Assembly: GCA_036768485.1 (NCBI GenBank) | Contig: JAVLUZ010000768.1 | Location: 1,181,770 to 1,245,769, forward strand | Source of the DNA: Mermis nigrescens | Lineage: Eukaryota > Nematoda > Enoplea > Mermithida > Mermithidae | DNA: 64,000 nt | Direction of reading: 5' to 3' | Shown: positions 11,551 through 23,963 of the stretch, piece after piece | How positions within the stretch are numbered: the stretch's first letter is position 1 | Layout: each line of letters opens with the position of its first letter | Notes under the pieces: model-generated | Seen by the model: the letters and a program-made list of their open reading frames with translations, nothing else | Told to the model about the DNA's origin: nothing | Database searches by the model: none | Translations under genes and position numbers: made by a program

Positions 11551-13730
11551 ACACTTAGCACATGCCTAAGACCGGGCCTGGTCGTAGGTTATTGAGGGCT
11601 GTTGGGTTTAGAGCCGAGTTTCGTGCGCACATAACCTGGCCAGCGCTTAGGGCAGTGTAGGTACCTAAGTAACTCCCGAGAGGCAAGCATATGTACATGT
11701 CAGTCTCTGTGTTGCTTTAGTAAAAGGTAAGGAGCATAGGGAACACCTCTGTATTTACATACCGGCCTTCGAAGTTATCGCGCTTTTACCAGATTTTTTC
11801 CGCTCCCCTTGTGCATCAGCCTATACATACATGTCATTTTGACCATTTGTAATTCTACCTCTATCCTACAATTAATAGCCCTATTGCTCATAAATTAAAC
11901 ATTAAACGATGGCTGCAATTTGACACCGATAGATAGTTAACTTATGAAAGGTTATCTTAAATCATGTGCGTAAGTTATGTATGTAAACTTACATGTGTGT
12001 ACATAAATATAAAAATTTTTAATGACAAAAATATGTATTTGAATAGCTATCTACCTACTGTACATACATACTACGAAAGATGGAGCGATAGAAGTTCGGA
12101 GATGCCTGAATGATACGCACATGAATTAGTATAAATCATAAATATTCACCGATAAGGCAATGAAAGGCTAAATTTGTATCGAAAAATGAAAATTTATTTG
12201 CAATGAGGAGTCTAAAAATTCTAAAATAATTCTCCAAGCTGAGTGGGTACTCATGCAACAATGTATCCATCCAATTCTTTTAAAACTTATAGTAGGTACC
12301 TACAGAATCACTTTAGCATGGTAAGGTAGGCACTAATGTAATAGGTACAGGGATTTCTAGTCACTTTAAGCTTTTCAGAAATTAAACTTCCGAAAAAAGG
12401 AAATGGACCGATGGTCAAAAAGTAAGCGTGCCTTTTAAATCGATCACCAATTCCCAAGCCTGATCGGCAAACGTGTAATATTTGACAAACATATTTGCTT
12501 TCTCACAGCGCATGTGAAAAAATAAAAATAATTAAGAAACAACTCCACGATTACTAAAGATCGAAACGACATTCGCTATTTTTTATTCATTTGCCTGCTG
12601 TATGGTCGCTTCGCTCTGACGTCATTGTCATTACACTTTTTTGGCTTCTTTTATCATGCAATTCGTATAATCCTTCGAGCTGCGAACGAAATTCTTGGCG
12701 CACTTCTCTTGAATTTCTTTTATATCTCCAACAACTTTATCTGAAGAACACGCATGAACTTCAAAAGCAAAAAACATGTACATGTACCATACGTGTTCTT
12801 GGGGGCTTGGGGTTTAGACCCCCAGAAAGCCTATCGACCGACCTTGCAAAAAGATTGCGACCCTAGGCCCCCACATTCGCTGACTTTCTAAAAAGTCGTA
12901 TAAAGTGTTGTGTCGTTCTGTTTTCAGCTATCTTTTGGCTCAAAAGTTCACTTTACACGATTTCCTCGAATCTTTATGTTTATATCTTCTATAGTCCGTT
13001 TCATTAAGCTTTGAGCTTTTTGAAAAATTTAAACTGCCTACAAAAGTGCTTTAAACTAGCACAGTATTTATGACATTTCATAGTACACCGAGTTATAGGG
13101 AGACTTTTGCCACTGTTAAGCTACTGTATCACGATTTTAAACGACCTTTGTAGCCCGATTCATGCGGATTAAATTGAAGAGAAAATCTCAAAGTTAAATG
13201 AAATAGACTATAGATAGAACGAGCATCTTCCGGAACAAAAATTTCTCGAGGATGACCCCAGAATTTCCATGCTGTACATGTGTGGCAGTAGCACATCAAT
13301 CCCCTGCCATCGCCTAATGAGCTTATTTTGATTAAGCTAATTTTTTGATAAACTTTGTAAAATCGAACTTATTTCAATTTGCAGTATTCCCGTATTTTCG
13401 ATTATTTCTCATCAATTGTGTAATCTGATATTTTGCGTGTACATATTTTCTTTGTCTCTTGTACGTATTGTTCCAATGTACATTGTATAACGAATCGTCA
13501 CGTAAATAGCAAATATTATGCTGTACACCGTTGACAAATTTTTTTTATAAGGCACGCTATTTTCGCCTTTTTCCCACAAATACCTATATCGTCCTTTTTC
13601 ATTTTTCCTGTCGTTCATTACTGATTCGTGTTGTTTTATGAAACGATAACCCGCTTTATTTATTTCCGCATTATTTACGCCTCGCCGATTCACGTTTACA
13701 TCGCATTAGCCGTTCAAGTAGCCAACTGCA
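11551..13730. other. No gene seen; AT-rich DNA
   Basis: About 2.2 kb with TAGGTACCTA- and TACATACATA-like simple sequence (for example 12290 and 12060) and one GC-richer patch at 12785-12885 with GGGGTTTAGACCCCC, a short inverted repeat. No coding frame shows codon structure or recognisable domains. Confidence 0.5.
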
Positions 13731-13973
13731 CACCTGGGTGTGGGGGGGGGTGCATTTGGGAGGTATGCACTCCCCCCAGAAACCAAAGCACCCCCTCCAG
13801 AATTCAATTTATGATTTTTTAAAATTTTTTTTTCGCAATTTTTTGATGCCAATATGGGTAAACGTTGAAAATGGTGTTTTTTCGCCATAACATACCACCA
13901 TTTTTAAGGCCATTTTTTGACCTTTGAAAAATCTTCCGCCCTTTCCCAGGATTTTGGTGCCACCCACCTATGG
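13731..13973 (+). repeat. R1 dispersed repeat, near full length
   Basis: Good reference copy of the R1 family. It runs from CACCTGGGTGTGGGGG through CAGAATTCAATTT, TTTTTTTCGCAATTTTTTGA, a GAAAATGGTGTTTTTTCGCC block, ACCACCATTTTTAAGGCC and TTTTTGACCTTTGAAAAATC to GGTGC...CCACCTATGG. It is non-coding, about 240 bp, AT-rich inside and GC-rich at both ends. Confidence 0.85.
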
Positions 13974-15569
13974 CCAGCTGTACAATTCAAATTAGTGTAA
14001 AGTATACTTCGTCGAAATTATTTTCCTGTCAGCCTGACGCGAGCTGAACGATATTGTTAGTGTTAGTTGTGCTTTTACGCATTACAATTAACTATTTTAA
14101 ATTATTTCACTTAGAGTTTGCTATATGGCCGATATTTTCTAAATATTTTCAAAATCATTCCTAATTAAATATCAATGAGTTGATCATTTCTCAATTTTAT
14201 CAAAAGATTATTATTAAAGTTAATGATTAAATGATTAATAATCTGGTCGACTCCTCCAAGCAGTAAGTCATTACTAATCTCTTACTTAGCCAGAGTTAAG
14301 CTTTTAATCAATGAATAGCTGTAGCATAAATTATTCTGGTACCAAAATATTATATTTATTAAGTAGAAATTAAGACCAACTCAATGCCCCTGCACATTAT
14401 TCATTTCTACTTAAATTAACTTTTCGCTTTTCTCCCTCTCCTACCACGTATTGTGAGGTACCCAGCCTTGGTCACACTTGGGTCACCTCACTACACATGT
14501 ATTTGCACACACCATGCGTGCTTCTTACGAGAGTTGATCCTTCCAGAATGGCTGCTGAGCGCCAAATGTGCTCCCCTTATGGAAAAAGATGGCCAACTAA
14601 CCCCACGGAAGTATGTCTGTATAGTATGTTACAGAGATTGGGAATACGTAAGATTTGATAAGCTGGCAGATTTGCATAATGGTATTGATTCGAATTATCT
14701 CAATCTATCGGCTGACTGTCGATAATAATTTTATAAATTAAGAATAAAAACAATATCTCAAATTTCTCAAAATAAAAATTCATACATTATGCTCAAACTT
14801 AAATGAAACTGACCATAGCTGAGGGCCATATTTACGGCTTTGTATTCGCACCTAGGCATTTGTATTTATTTATCCATCTTTTCTCTTTCTTTCTTGTCCA
14901 TGCCATCTACGCATTGAAACGACGCCAAGAGAAGCATTAAGCACAAACAAGCGATAATTTGACGACGCATCTTTCCAACTGAACTAGATCTTGCTTAAAA
15001 AATCCTGAATGAAGCATCCAACTTCTAAATTTCAAAGGAGTTAGAAAGATTTTTTTCTAGAACGAAAAATGAGCCAAGATTTTTAATATTCCTAGTTTTA
15101 CCGGAAAATTCATTGCAGGCAAGTAAAATTATCTAAAGACTGCGAAAAATCAAGATCTATTCGTTACTTATCTGCTTTTTCCCGCTTTTCTGAAAACAAT
15201 CTAAAAATGCAGTAAATTACGACTTGCTCAAACCAATAAATATGCATGTGTACTCGTATGTTATGTAAGTTCTACTGATTCTGTAGAGGTATTTTGAATT
15301 CTCAGAGGGTCCTAACTTACAGACCCCCAAAATTTCAAGCAAAATTTAGATAAAAATAAAAAAGAAAATTCCAGCCAAACAAATAAAAAATCAACTCCTT
15401 ACATTACTGAGAAATTATTTGCGAATTTTAGCATACTTATAGCAAAATGGCAACGAACTTTTATTGACTTTCACACAACATACATTGTTTCCCATTTTGG
15501 AATTTTAAGTCAAGTAAAATTTTACTGCTCAATTGATGCATACTGTATTCACTCTAATAAACAGCGTCA
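13974..15569. other. AT-rich stretch; one unexplained 90-codon frame
   Basis: No known gene is recognised. A plus-strand frame at 14453-14725 encodes 90 residues including CICTHHAC, SAKCAPLMEKDG and CIVCYRDWEYV. Its cysteine spacing is suggestive of an exon, but there is no upstream context, splice support or relative elsewhere in the window. The rest is AT-rich non-coding DNA. Confidence 0.35.
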
Positions 15570-15734
15570 TCTATAATAGGTCGTGTCTAAACAGCCCCCC
15601 ACCAGTCCCAAGAGTCCCACCAGTATAAACAGGCCCAACGTCTCAACAGTTCCACTAAGAATCCAAACAGTCCCACCATCCCAGTAGTCCCACCTGACCA
15701 ACAGTCCTACGGTTCCAACTATCCATCCAATCCC

Positions 15735-15990
15735 AACCAGACATGCACGTGAGAAGGGGATTATTATGGGGGGAAATGAGGCAAAATGAAGGCCGAAAAA
15801 CGGATGAAAATTTGATATCTTTCTTCAAAAGTGCTTCAAATTCACCAGAAACTGTATAATAATGCAGTCTTAACGCTATTTTAGCACTTATACCAGTTTT
15901 CGAGGTCATTTTGGCCCAAAAAAGCTCAATTTGTGAACCCCACAGACCGGATGACCCCCTCAGATCGGCTTTGCTGTGCATCTATGGTCC
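15735..15990 (-). repeat. R2 dispersed repeat
   Basis: R2 landmarks in minus orientation: GATTATTATGGGGGG, GAAAATTTGATATC, GCTATTTTAGC, TTTTGGCCCAAAAAAGCTC, AGATCGGCTTTGCTGTGCAT. About 255 bp, non-coding. It forms part of the FB1 left arm. Confidence 0.8.
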
Positions 15991-16302
15991 CAACAGTCCC
16001 ACGCTCAAACACTCCACTGTCAATGTATCTATGAGGAAACAAATACAAGCAGCGTCAACATGCGAAATCAAGCTGATCACACCGTAGCTATGTTGTTGTT
16101 ATATTTGTTATCCCTTCCATGTTGTTGTTTTCCACTCTAATGACTAACACTTTTTACGTTGCGTTTCGGTTTCCCTGTGAGCTCATTGAAATAGTTTATA
16201 ATTGATTTTGCGTTCATTCAAGAAAAAAAAATTAAAAGTTCTTGAAGCACGTTTGAGAAACCAAGAAAATAAATTCAAAGTAATTCGAAACTTTCAGGCG
16301 TC

Positions 16303-16470
16303 TTCTAAGCAGCCCAAGTCAGGAAAAGGCACATTGAATATGTCAAAATTTTCGGGTGCTTTGTGTCAAATTATTTATTTGTGTAATTCCTGTCTTCTAA
16401 GAGCCTTAGTTAGGAAAAGGTGCTTCGAATGTCAAAATTTTCTGGCGCTTTATTGTCTAATTATTTATTT
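16303..16470 (+). repeat. Two-copy tandem duplication in FB1 core
   Basis: A block of about 80 bp beginning CTTCTAAG and containing AGGAAAAGG, TGTCAAAATTTTC and AATTATTTATTT occurs twice with a spacing of about 90 bp. Confidence 0.75.
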
Positions 16471-16689
16471 TCTTTATATCTTTTCTTGACAATGTACTAG
16501 AATTGAGTGGCTAAAAGTTTTTATAGAGTTGAGCTCGGACGGATGCTGAGAATAATTCATGTAGCTATTTTAACCACAAATCAATTATAAAGCGTTTAAA
16601 CGAGCTTGAGAACGGTGAGACAGTTGGGACTATTGGTGGGACTGTTGGGACAGTGGGACTGGTGGGACTCGTGGAATTATTGGTAGGGC

Positions 16690-16990
16690 AGTTGGGACCA
16701 TAGATGCACCAGTATCGCCGATCTGGGGGGTCAGTCAGTCTGGGGAGGGGTCAAAAATTGAGCTTTTTTGGGCCAAAATGACCTCAAAAACTGGTGTAAG
16801 CGCTAAAATAGCGTTAAAAATACGTTTTACACAGTTTGAAGTCAATTTGAAGCACTTATGAAGAAAATGTTTCGAATTTTCATCCGTTTTTGGCCTTCAT
16901 TCTGCCTCATTTTCCCTACAAAATTTTCCAATTTTCCATTCTGGGGGCAGGACATCGTAAAATCCTCTCCCCCACGTGCATGTCTGTTTC
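16690..16990 (+). repeat. R2 dispersed repeat
   Basis: R2 in plus orientation: ACCATAGATGCACC, GCCGATCTGGGG, TGAGCTTTTTTGGGCC, AAAATGACCTC, GCTAAAATAGCG, TTCATCCGTTTTTGGCC, ending CCCCCACGTGCATGTCTG. It is the partner of 15735-15990 in the FB1 foldback. Confidence 0.85.
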
Positions 16991-17045
16991 AGACGGTGTG
17001 GCTATTGGCACCGGTGGGACTCTTGAGACATCACCTCTAATAGAC

Positions 17046-17555
17046 GATACAACGCAGAAATTAATGAATAACGTCCTCTAACAAACAAAGCGCCGTTTAC
17101 CATATGTATACCTTACAAAGTCATTATAAATACGTTTTTGGAAAAGAAGCGCTAAGATGGAAAAATGAAATTAGTCAATTTCCTTGAAAAACCTAAAAAA
17201 AGATCGTTCAATGATGGAGGTTTGGATGATAATGTGCTTAATTTAATTTTTTGAGAATTTGGAATCAGTAGATAATAAAATTTGTGAAATTATAATTATT
17301 TTTCGCAATATCTTTTCGTTTAAATGCAAACAAGTAAAATTTATAAATAAGTTGAGACCGTATGTAAAAAAATGATTAAACGGTGTCCTTAAACGCCACA
17401 CCAAAAAAGTGAAAAATAAACGACGCGGATTTATTAGAACACTGCGATTCGCAAATCGTTATCGATTTATCGTCGAAAAATCTTCGAAAGAAAACGCAAA
17501 CATGAGTAGAACAAATAAAGTAATGACTAGATTTTTTAACTTTACTACCAAATAT
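17046..17555. other. No gene seen; AT-rich DNA
   Basis: About 500 bp of AT-rich sequence with no recognisable repeat or coding frame. Confidence 0.5.
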
Positions 17556-19569
17556 GGGCCCGGTTGCTCGCTTGAACCTTAAGTTAAGGCTATTTTAATG
17601 GTCATGTTGCCCGACACATAGCTTAAGAATAAATATTAAGGGTAGCATTAACGCCACTAATAAGATTAAAAGGTCCACATTAAGCTAATAGTCTCGTTAA
17701 GGGAGAATGGACGCAGTTGCTCGACTTGGCCTTAATACGACCATCACTGCTTCTTAAGGTTCGTGTTAAGGTGATTGTTAAAATAAAGGCTTCCGCTAAG
17801 GTAAAGGAGGTCACTTTAATGAAAGCATCAATGCGAACATTATAAGATATGCCTAGATAGGATGGGAACATTAAACCGCTATTCCTAACCCCCCACGCCC
17901 AGGTGTGACTACGAGTCTCTGACTCATCAAAATAAACTAGAAAAATGTATAAATCCTATATTTACAACAGTGAATTTACCTTGTTCTACAAATCTTGCGG
18001 ATATATGTTAATATCTGCATTTCGTCAACCATTTTAGCCATAAAAAATATATTTCGAATCTATTTCAAGCTTTAAAAATGCTTTAGAAGAACATTCGCGC
18101 CTGCCTTAAAATTTATAAGGTGTTTTTAACTTGATTTTTGAATGTAGAAGTAGGCAACAAAATCTGCGCTTTATTTTAATTTACTTTCATTATGCGTGTC
18201 GTGACATTCGTCAAACCTTTTCTCAAATTTGCTTAAGATATATTGAGTACTGAATTGAATGTGATGGTTCCATGTCCCTTAAATTGTTTTCTGCTGCAAA
18301 AATGTAACCATTTCAGCGCTTTTTGTTTAGTTTCCTAGATAAAATTCTGATAAATGCAAGAATAGAAAAGAGAAAAATTTTTTTGTCTAAAAAATATGAA
18401 AATAAAATAGATCAATTTTTCATCTCCAGCCGTCAGATTTTACAAAATTATCTGATGCCTATGAGGAAGTTTAACTCAAAGCATTAAGAATTTAGGCAAC
18501 AAGCATTTTCATACGAAATTTCTATGAACATTAAACTTTTCAAAGAAAATTCCAGCGCTAGACATGATACTAAATAAAATTGGCACACCGGGAAATGGCG
18601 AAAAAAGCCATTTGTCGCATAAATAATGGATTTTCAGAACTTTATCGGACTATTCAGAAAACAGTCATAGTACGGCCACCCCTCCCGCTTATGGAAATCA
18701 TGGATCCGCCACAGTCACCAACGGATGCTATCATCCAACCAAATAGAGCTTTTGATTCTGCCCAAACGTCGTTGACCAAGTCATAAATAATAAACAAAAG
18801 TTTTTCACTAACGTTATACTAGTCAAAAAAGAAAAATAAAGATAATCAAAAAAGAGAAAAAGGCAATACCTTGGGACCTAGAAACACTTATTTTAGCTTA
18901 AGGAAACTATGTACTGATGTACCCTATAGAAATAAGCCTTAACGCGACACTAAAAACCACACCTGAGCGTGGAGGGGGTTTGACGGATATGCAACCCCCT
19001 CAGAAATCAAAGTACCCCCAGAATTCAATTTTTGAAAATTTTTTTCTGTTTTTTTCCCGCAATTTTTTGATTGCCAATTGATAGTGCTCGGTTAGAAATG
19101 TTGAAAAATGGTGTTTCTTCGCCATACCACCATTTTTGAAGGCCATTTTTTGACCTTTGAAAAATCTTGCACCCCCCCTCTAGAATTTCGGTGCTGTCCA
19201 CGTATGCTTAAAACTCTCAAGGACAATTGAGCAACCAAAAAACCTTTATGTAACCATTGAAAATCGTAATTTTTTCCTTAAGGTACAAGTGGAGCGACAG
19301 AGCTAAGGTTGTGACGTCGTTAAGGTCCCATTCGTTAAGGTTTTCTTTTAAGGCTCTCTGTCGAGCAACGCAAACCAACCCTTGAGAAACCGAGCCTTAA
19401 GCAAACCATTAACGCGTGTTAAGGTTCGACTCGGGCAACTCAATATCTTTATTGGTTTCGTTCAGGCCCGCCTCGAACCTTAATGAGTTCCTTATCGAAT
19501 GGTTCGGTTAACGGGAGCCTTAGCGTTAATGGCTTCGTTAATAAAGGTTCAAGTCGAGCAACCGGGCCC
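17556..19569. mobile_element. TIR element with GGGCCCGGTTGCTCG ends (2.0 kb)
   Basis: The left end GGGCCCGGTTGCTCG is followed by CTTGAACCTTAA. The right end, AAGGTTCAAGTCGAGCAACC then GGGCCC, is its imperfect reverse complement. Subterminal regions are dense in TTAAGG/CCTTAA and GTTGCTCGA/TCGAGCAAC motifs (17560-17880 and 19265-19569), as expected of transposase-binding sites. There is no transposase frame. No TSD could be confirmed. An R1 copy is inserted at 18957-19206. Related copies are at 32390-34275 and 62244-64000, both lacking the left end where an R1 copy abuts. Confidence 0.7.
18957..19206 (+). repeat. R1 dispersed repeat inside the TIR element
   Basis: Full-length-like R1, ending GGTGCTGTCCACGTATG. 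It sits at a different position from the R1 in the related copy (33950-34141), so the two insertions are independent. Confidence 0.85.
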
Positions 19570-20275
19570 TGAATAGGATACAAACGACCGAATTCGCCTT
19601 GGCTATCTGATTGTGTCTGCAGATTATAGAGGATACTGTAGCTTACTTTTTGCGAGCTGTCAATGTTCTTTATAGAGCACAGAAGAACAGGCAATATCAA
19701 ATTAATCTTTAGAGCTTCCGATCAATTTGAATTTTTCCGATCGTTGCAGCATGTTATATATCATGGAAATTTACGATGCACGAATATATGAATTGTTTGT
19801 TACTCTTCCCTGCAGTAAAGAATAATTCTTCACCTGTCCAAACAAAATGAGAAAATCGAATGCGGACAATGCTGTTCGAAATGCCATTATAATATCTGTC
19901 ATTTAATTCAACCCAGTCCATGTACGCTTTATGGAAAGCCTTCCCATTTCAGAAATCCTTTGCTTTTCCAGATGATTAAACAGTTACAAATGCGCACGAT
20001 CGCTTGCAATTTTCCTTTTTAGCTGATTCTTATTATATTTCTGCTCCTATTTAGCCAATTTCAAAAATGTCAGGCAAGCTTATATTTACACGGTATAGCG
20101 AATTTTGACGATCTGTTCGAAATAAATTTTATCTTGCTTAGAATTCCCTATAAAAATATTTACTTAGGGAATATTTTTATCGTAAAAGGCTCCTTGCAGT
20201 TGCCGTTACACTGACTATTTTGATGCACGGTAAGCAGTAGGTTACGTTGTTGAGGATCAAACATAGGCAGATGGC
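19570..20275. repeat. Downstream part of the 17.6-20.3 kb repeated unit
   Basis: This flank of the TIR element also recurs at 34276-34975, including GATACAAACGACC, a TGCATGTTATAT stretch and TCTAAAGGACGTCAGTT. The repeated unit is therefore longer than the TIR element. No gene is seen. Confidence 0.7.
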
Positions 20276-20665
20276 CGATCTAAAGGACGTCAGTTGGCGG
20301 ATTTATGGCCTTCATTTTGTCCAAAAATTTTTCCCGTTTCTATTCTGAGCTGTAGGCAGCGCACGCGAGGCGTGGGCGGGGGAATTGGAGGGTATGCACT
20401 CACCCCCTCCCCAGAAACTAAAATACCCCCCAAATCCAATTTTCGGAATTTTTTTGTTTCTTTCGCAATTTTCTGATGCTGGTGGATGGATAGTGCATGA
20501 TGAGAAATGTTGAAAAATGGTCTTTTTTGCCATACCACGATATTTAGGACCATTTTTTAATGGAAAAATGGACAATTTTGTGGCTAAGTTGAGATCAAAT
20601 GAAGGCCTAAATGGATGAAAATTGTTTGATCTGCCCAGATCGGCCATGCTGTGCATCTATGCCCC
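20255..20665. repeat. R2 copies with nested R1
   Basis: R2 material in plus orientation (20255-20345) and in minus orientation (20560-20665, ending GATCGGCCATGCTGTGCAT) surrounds an R1 copy at 20362-20560. Short frames on both strands here are by-products of the repeats. Confidence 0.7.
20362..20560 (+). repeat. R1 dispersed repeat nested in R2
   Basis: From CGTGGGCGGGGGAATTGG to the AGGACCATTTTTTAATGG block. The final GGTGCTGCCCACCTATGG end is missing. Confidence 0.75.
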
Positions 20666-21313
20666 GCCGTTTCCACCACACGAATAAGAATTTTGAGGTT
20701 TTTTTGAACTTTCCATATAGAACTAGAATGATTCAGAACATGAGACAAACCTCATAAGAAGGAGCGCTAAATTTTTTTTTAGCTGTTTGCCGGAAAAAAA
20801 ATTTCGAAACATATCAGAAACTCACAAAATAATGGTTGAAAACATCAAAAATTACACTATGACAGCCTTCATGGCGGCCATATTAAAAGAATGAATTATT
20901 TACCTAATCAAACAAATAGGATATTATTCGGAAGAACTTTTTTTGGCTTTCCAAAATGTGTGCTCAATAGATGGGGAAATATGAAACATGGCGCAGGAAA
21001 AATGCATATCTAAAATGAATATCAAAAAATTAAGTTGAAACTGCAAGACGAATTACTAAGAAACAGGAAAAACAAAAAATTTAAAGTTTAGAGCTCAAAA
21101 CTATCTAGCTAATATGCTACTTTTTGAAATAGAAAACAAAACATGTATGCTGTGTGGACCATCAAAATAAGGGCGCTTTTAGAGCATAGCATACTGTAGC
21201 CGTAAGCTAGCAGAATTTTTGGCAAAATAATTTCTAGCTGAAATCCGTGCAATCATTGTTGAGTTAATCTTAAAAATGGCCAATTCAATGAAAGCGATCA
21301 TGTGAACATGAGC
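20666..21313. other. No gene seen; AT-rich DNA
   Basis: About 650 bp without recognisable repeat structure or coding potential. Confidence 0.5.
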
Positions 21314-22209
21314 ACAGGTGGACGGCAACAGCAACCTCAATTCTGGGGGTCTGCAAGATTTTTCAAAGGTCAAAAGATGGCCTTAAAGATAGTGGTATGG
21401 CAAAAAACACCATTTTTAAACGTTTCTCATCGAGCACTATCCATTGGGGCGGAATTGATAATGCTGGAAAGTGTCAAATAAAAAAGGACATTTTTTAACT
21501 GACTTTGGGATGTGGAGTTCATATTTGAAAGAATTAGGTAAGGTCGGCATTATTGACCGGGTTACAGGCTGTTGAAGTTCATGTGCTTAAGGATAGGTGA
21601 AAAAGGGAAAAATAGCGTTTGAGGTATTTTTCAGTTTTCAATTTGTGGCGACAGCAATTACTTGCGGATTCAGATTGGTGCCAGACATGGGCTAAGCCTA
21701 AGGAATGGATGGACGGAAATTGCTCTGTTCGGTTCGCTCGCTCCGCAATTCTTGATTAATTTATCTCAGGCTTAACCCATGCGCTGCCATCAATGTGAAT
21801 GCACGCTAACTAAGCCTAAGCCTAAGATTTTGGTAACCCCGCTCGGTCACAAACCCCTGACACTTCGTAGACTAATACAGAACATTCCCAAAGGCAGAGC
21901 TTACTTTTCGCCTATCCTCAAAACGTATTAACTTCAGCAGCCTGTAACTCGGTCAATAATGCCGACCGCCACCTAATTCTTTCAAATATGAACTTCTCAT
22001 CCCAAACTCAGTTAGAAAATGCCCTTGTCGTAACTTTCTGGGACTTTCCAACCTCATCTACTTTAGCCTCCATTGGCATCAAAAAATTGCGAGCAAAACA
22101 AAACGAATTTCAAAAATTGATATCTGACGGTTTTGATTGGGGGGGGGGGGGGTATTATTTCAGTTTATTGGCGGGATGCAAACTCCCACCCCCTCCCACG
22201 CACGCCTAG
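21314..22209 (-). repeat. R1 dispersed repeat split by a nested MITE
   Basis: The first part is 21314-21447 (CAGGTGGACGGC... to CGAGCACTATCCATTGG). R1 resumes at 22069 with TCCATTGGCATCAAAAAATT and runs to a G-run and CCCACGCACGCCTAGG. The 8-bp TCCATTGG is present on both sides of the insert. Confidence 0.88.
21448..22068. mobile_element. 621-bp hAT-like MITE in R1, TSD TCCATTGG
   Basis: It is flanked by an exact 8-bp duplication (21440-21447 and 22069-22076). Ends are GGCGGAATTG... and ...CTACTTTAGCC, with long inverted arms (about 21458-21600 against 21890-22060). The shared pieces include TTCATATTTGAAAGAATTAG, GTCGGCATTATTGACC, a TTACAGGCTG stretch and GGATAGG. An 8-bp TSD suits the hAT superfamily. 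There is no transposase. The core contains GGCTTAACCCATG/CATGGGCTAAGCC, a further inverted pair. Confidence 0.88.
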
Positions 22210-22589
22210 GTTTGGGCATGAGGCATACTTGATTTTGCTTGCAATTAACTTGTGCTGCATCATATCATTTGAGTCACTGTTTTTCTGAAAATTGAATTTC
22301 AATCATTTTTTCTATTTATCTTTTTCATTAGTATTTATAGATCAAGAGTTAGATGCATAAATGTGCCGAATTTGTCAGTTTGTGTGAAAAAACTGCGTGG
22401 GTACTGACGGACTCGTACCTACATATACGCATATAGGTGCATGTAAGGCATTTCGAATCAACGTATACAGAGTTTTATCTGTTTTAAATAGTATGATTTA
22501 CTTTTAATTTCATCTTGATCCAGTTTAATTTTTTTATTCAAAATCGCGGTGTTCGCGTCAAATTCAGATATCACACGAAGGTCACCATG
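22210..22589. other. No gene seen
   Basis: AT-rich stretch with a short CCTACATATACGCATATAGG inverted repeat near 22421. No coding frame is credible. Confidence 0.45.
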
Positions 22590-22862
22590 TTCTCAAAAAA
22601 TTCCATAAGTTGCACCGACGGCCGCGGCAGCCGACGATGATCCTATGAGCGTCAATGAACGCATGCGCAAGTTGCGGCTTAGACAAAGAGATCAGCCGTC
22701 AGGATCACGTCATCCAGCAGATCAAGGAGACGTACTTGGAGCACACCAATAGCGCACCGACTACGACGGCCAAGTTAGAGATGGCACTCAACCGACTATT
22801 CTACTGCGTCATGTGCGAAGCTAAACGTGAAAGATCAAAGACGCGCCGATCTCGGGTAGAAA
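22590..22862 (+). pseudogene. Broken coding exon with two CxxC pairs, unidentified
   Basis: This GC-richer island is unlike the surrounding DNA and looks like real or former coding sequence. The better frame (from ATG at 22655) contains CASCG at its start and CVMCEAKRE near its end, i.e. two CxxC pairs about 48 residues apart, which would suit a zinc-binding fold. Upstream, another frame reads DDDPMSVNERMRKLRLRQRD, so a frameshift near 22690 separates two coding-like stretches. The coding signal stops at CGG|GTAGAA near 22857, a plausible splice donor. Downstream island 23972-24656 may belong to the same gene. I do not recognise the family; a horizontally acquired or viral origin is possible but unproven. 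Confidence 0.4.
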
Positions 22863-22929
22863 TATTGATTTTTCTTCGCTACAAATTTACATTCTAATGC
22901 CTTTTTCTGACATTTTTTGAAGTTTGTGT

Positions 22930-23505
22930 CAAAAATAGTGCTTGAAATTCATCAAAAAAGTGCTGAAAACGCTAAAAATACCTTAGAAATCATGCTATTC
23001 ACTTATTTTGGTCGTTTTAAGGGGTTCTACCACGAAAAATCTTTCATTTTCACACGAAATTTCCACCCTCCCATCATCGTAATGTCCTATACTTACGCAA
23101 AAATCAACATACATGTTAATTTTCGAGTGCACTGTCACTTTTGACCTTTTCTAGCCAAAATAATCCTAAAGGCGCTGAAATATCGTAACAAATCATGCTA
23201 TTCCACGTTTTTTTGTTACTTACGGTCATTTCTGCGAAAAAATTCTTCATTAATTTCCACCTCCAATCGGAATGTAACACAAAAATCGACACATATGTAT
23301 GGATGTCACTTTTCGACTGCACTCGACATGTCGCTTTTTTGATATTTTTAGCCGAAATGATCCTAAAACTGCTGCAAACGCTGAAATATCGTAAAAAGCA
23401 TCCTATTCCACGTTTTTGGTTATTTACGGACATTTTTGCGAAAAATCCTCCATTTTCTCGCAATTTTCAACCTGCCATCGAAATGTTCTATATTTACACG
23501 TAATA
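22930..23505 (+). repeat. About 200-bp tandem repeat, 3 degenerate units
   Basis: The anchor ATGCTATTC(C)AC starts near 22992 and 23191, and ATCCTATTCCAC near 23399. The spacing is about 199 and 208 bp. Shared parts include TTACGG(T/A)CATTT, GCGAAAAA, ATTTTC and the CTATAT/ACATAT strings. Confidence 0.75.
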
Positions 23506-23714
23506 AAATAGACATATGTGTTATTCTGCTGGTGTAGAGTACGAAAACCCACACGCGGTCCTATAATAAAATTTTCTATCTGTGTCAAATCAATTAATTG
23601 TCTTTTAAGCTGCTAACCCGAGAATTCCCATCTGGTCGCCTTGTGGCTAACTTACCTTCGAAAGCTCGGTGGCATGAAAGCAGACACAGTGTCGAATTAT
23701 TTCGACGCCGTAGA

Positions 23715-23963
<249 letters not shown>

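Larger units (their letters stand above)
15570..17045. mobile_element. FB1: foldback element with inverted minisatellite arms
   Basis: The left arm (15570-16020) holds C-rich short repeats of the type AGTCCCACC, then an R2 repeat in minus orientation, then more CAGTCCCAC units. The right arm (16615-17040) mirrors this: GTTGGGACT and GGTGGGACT repeats, R2 in plus orientation, then GGTGGGACTC. Outer ends are imperfectly complementary (TCTATAATAGGTCGTGTCT on the left; a matching reversed stretch near 17010-17045). The core of about 600 bp is AT-rich. I could not define a TSD. A core frame (16202-16489) arises from a local duplication and is not credible as a gene. Confidence 0.7.
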
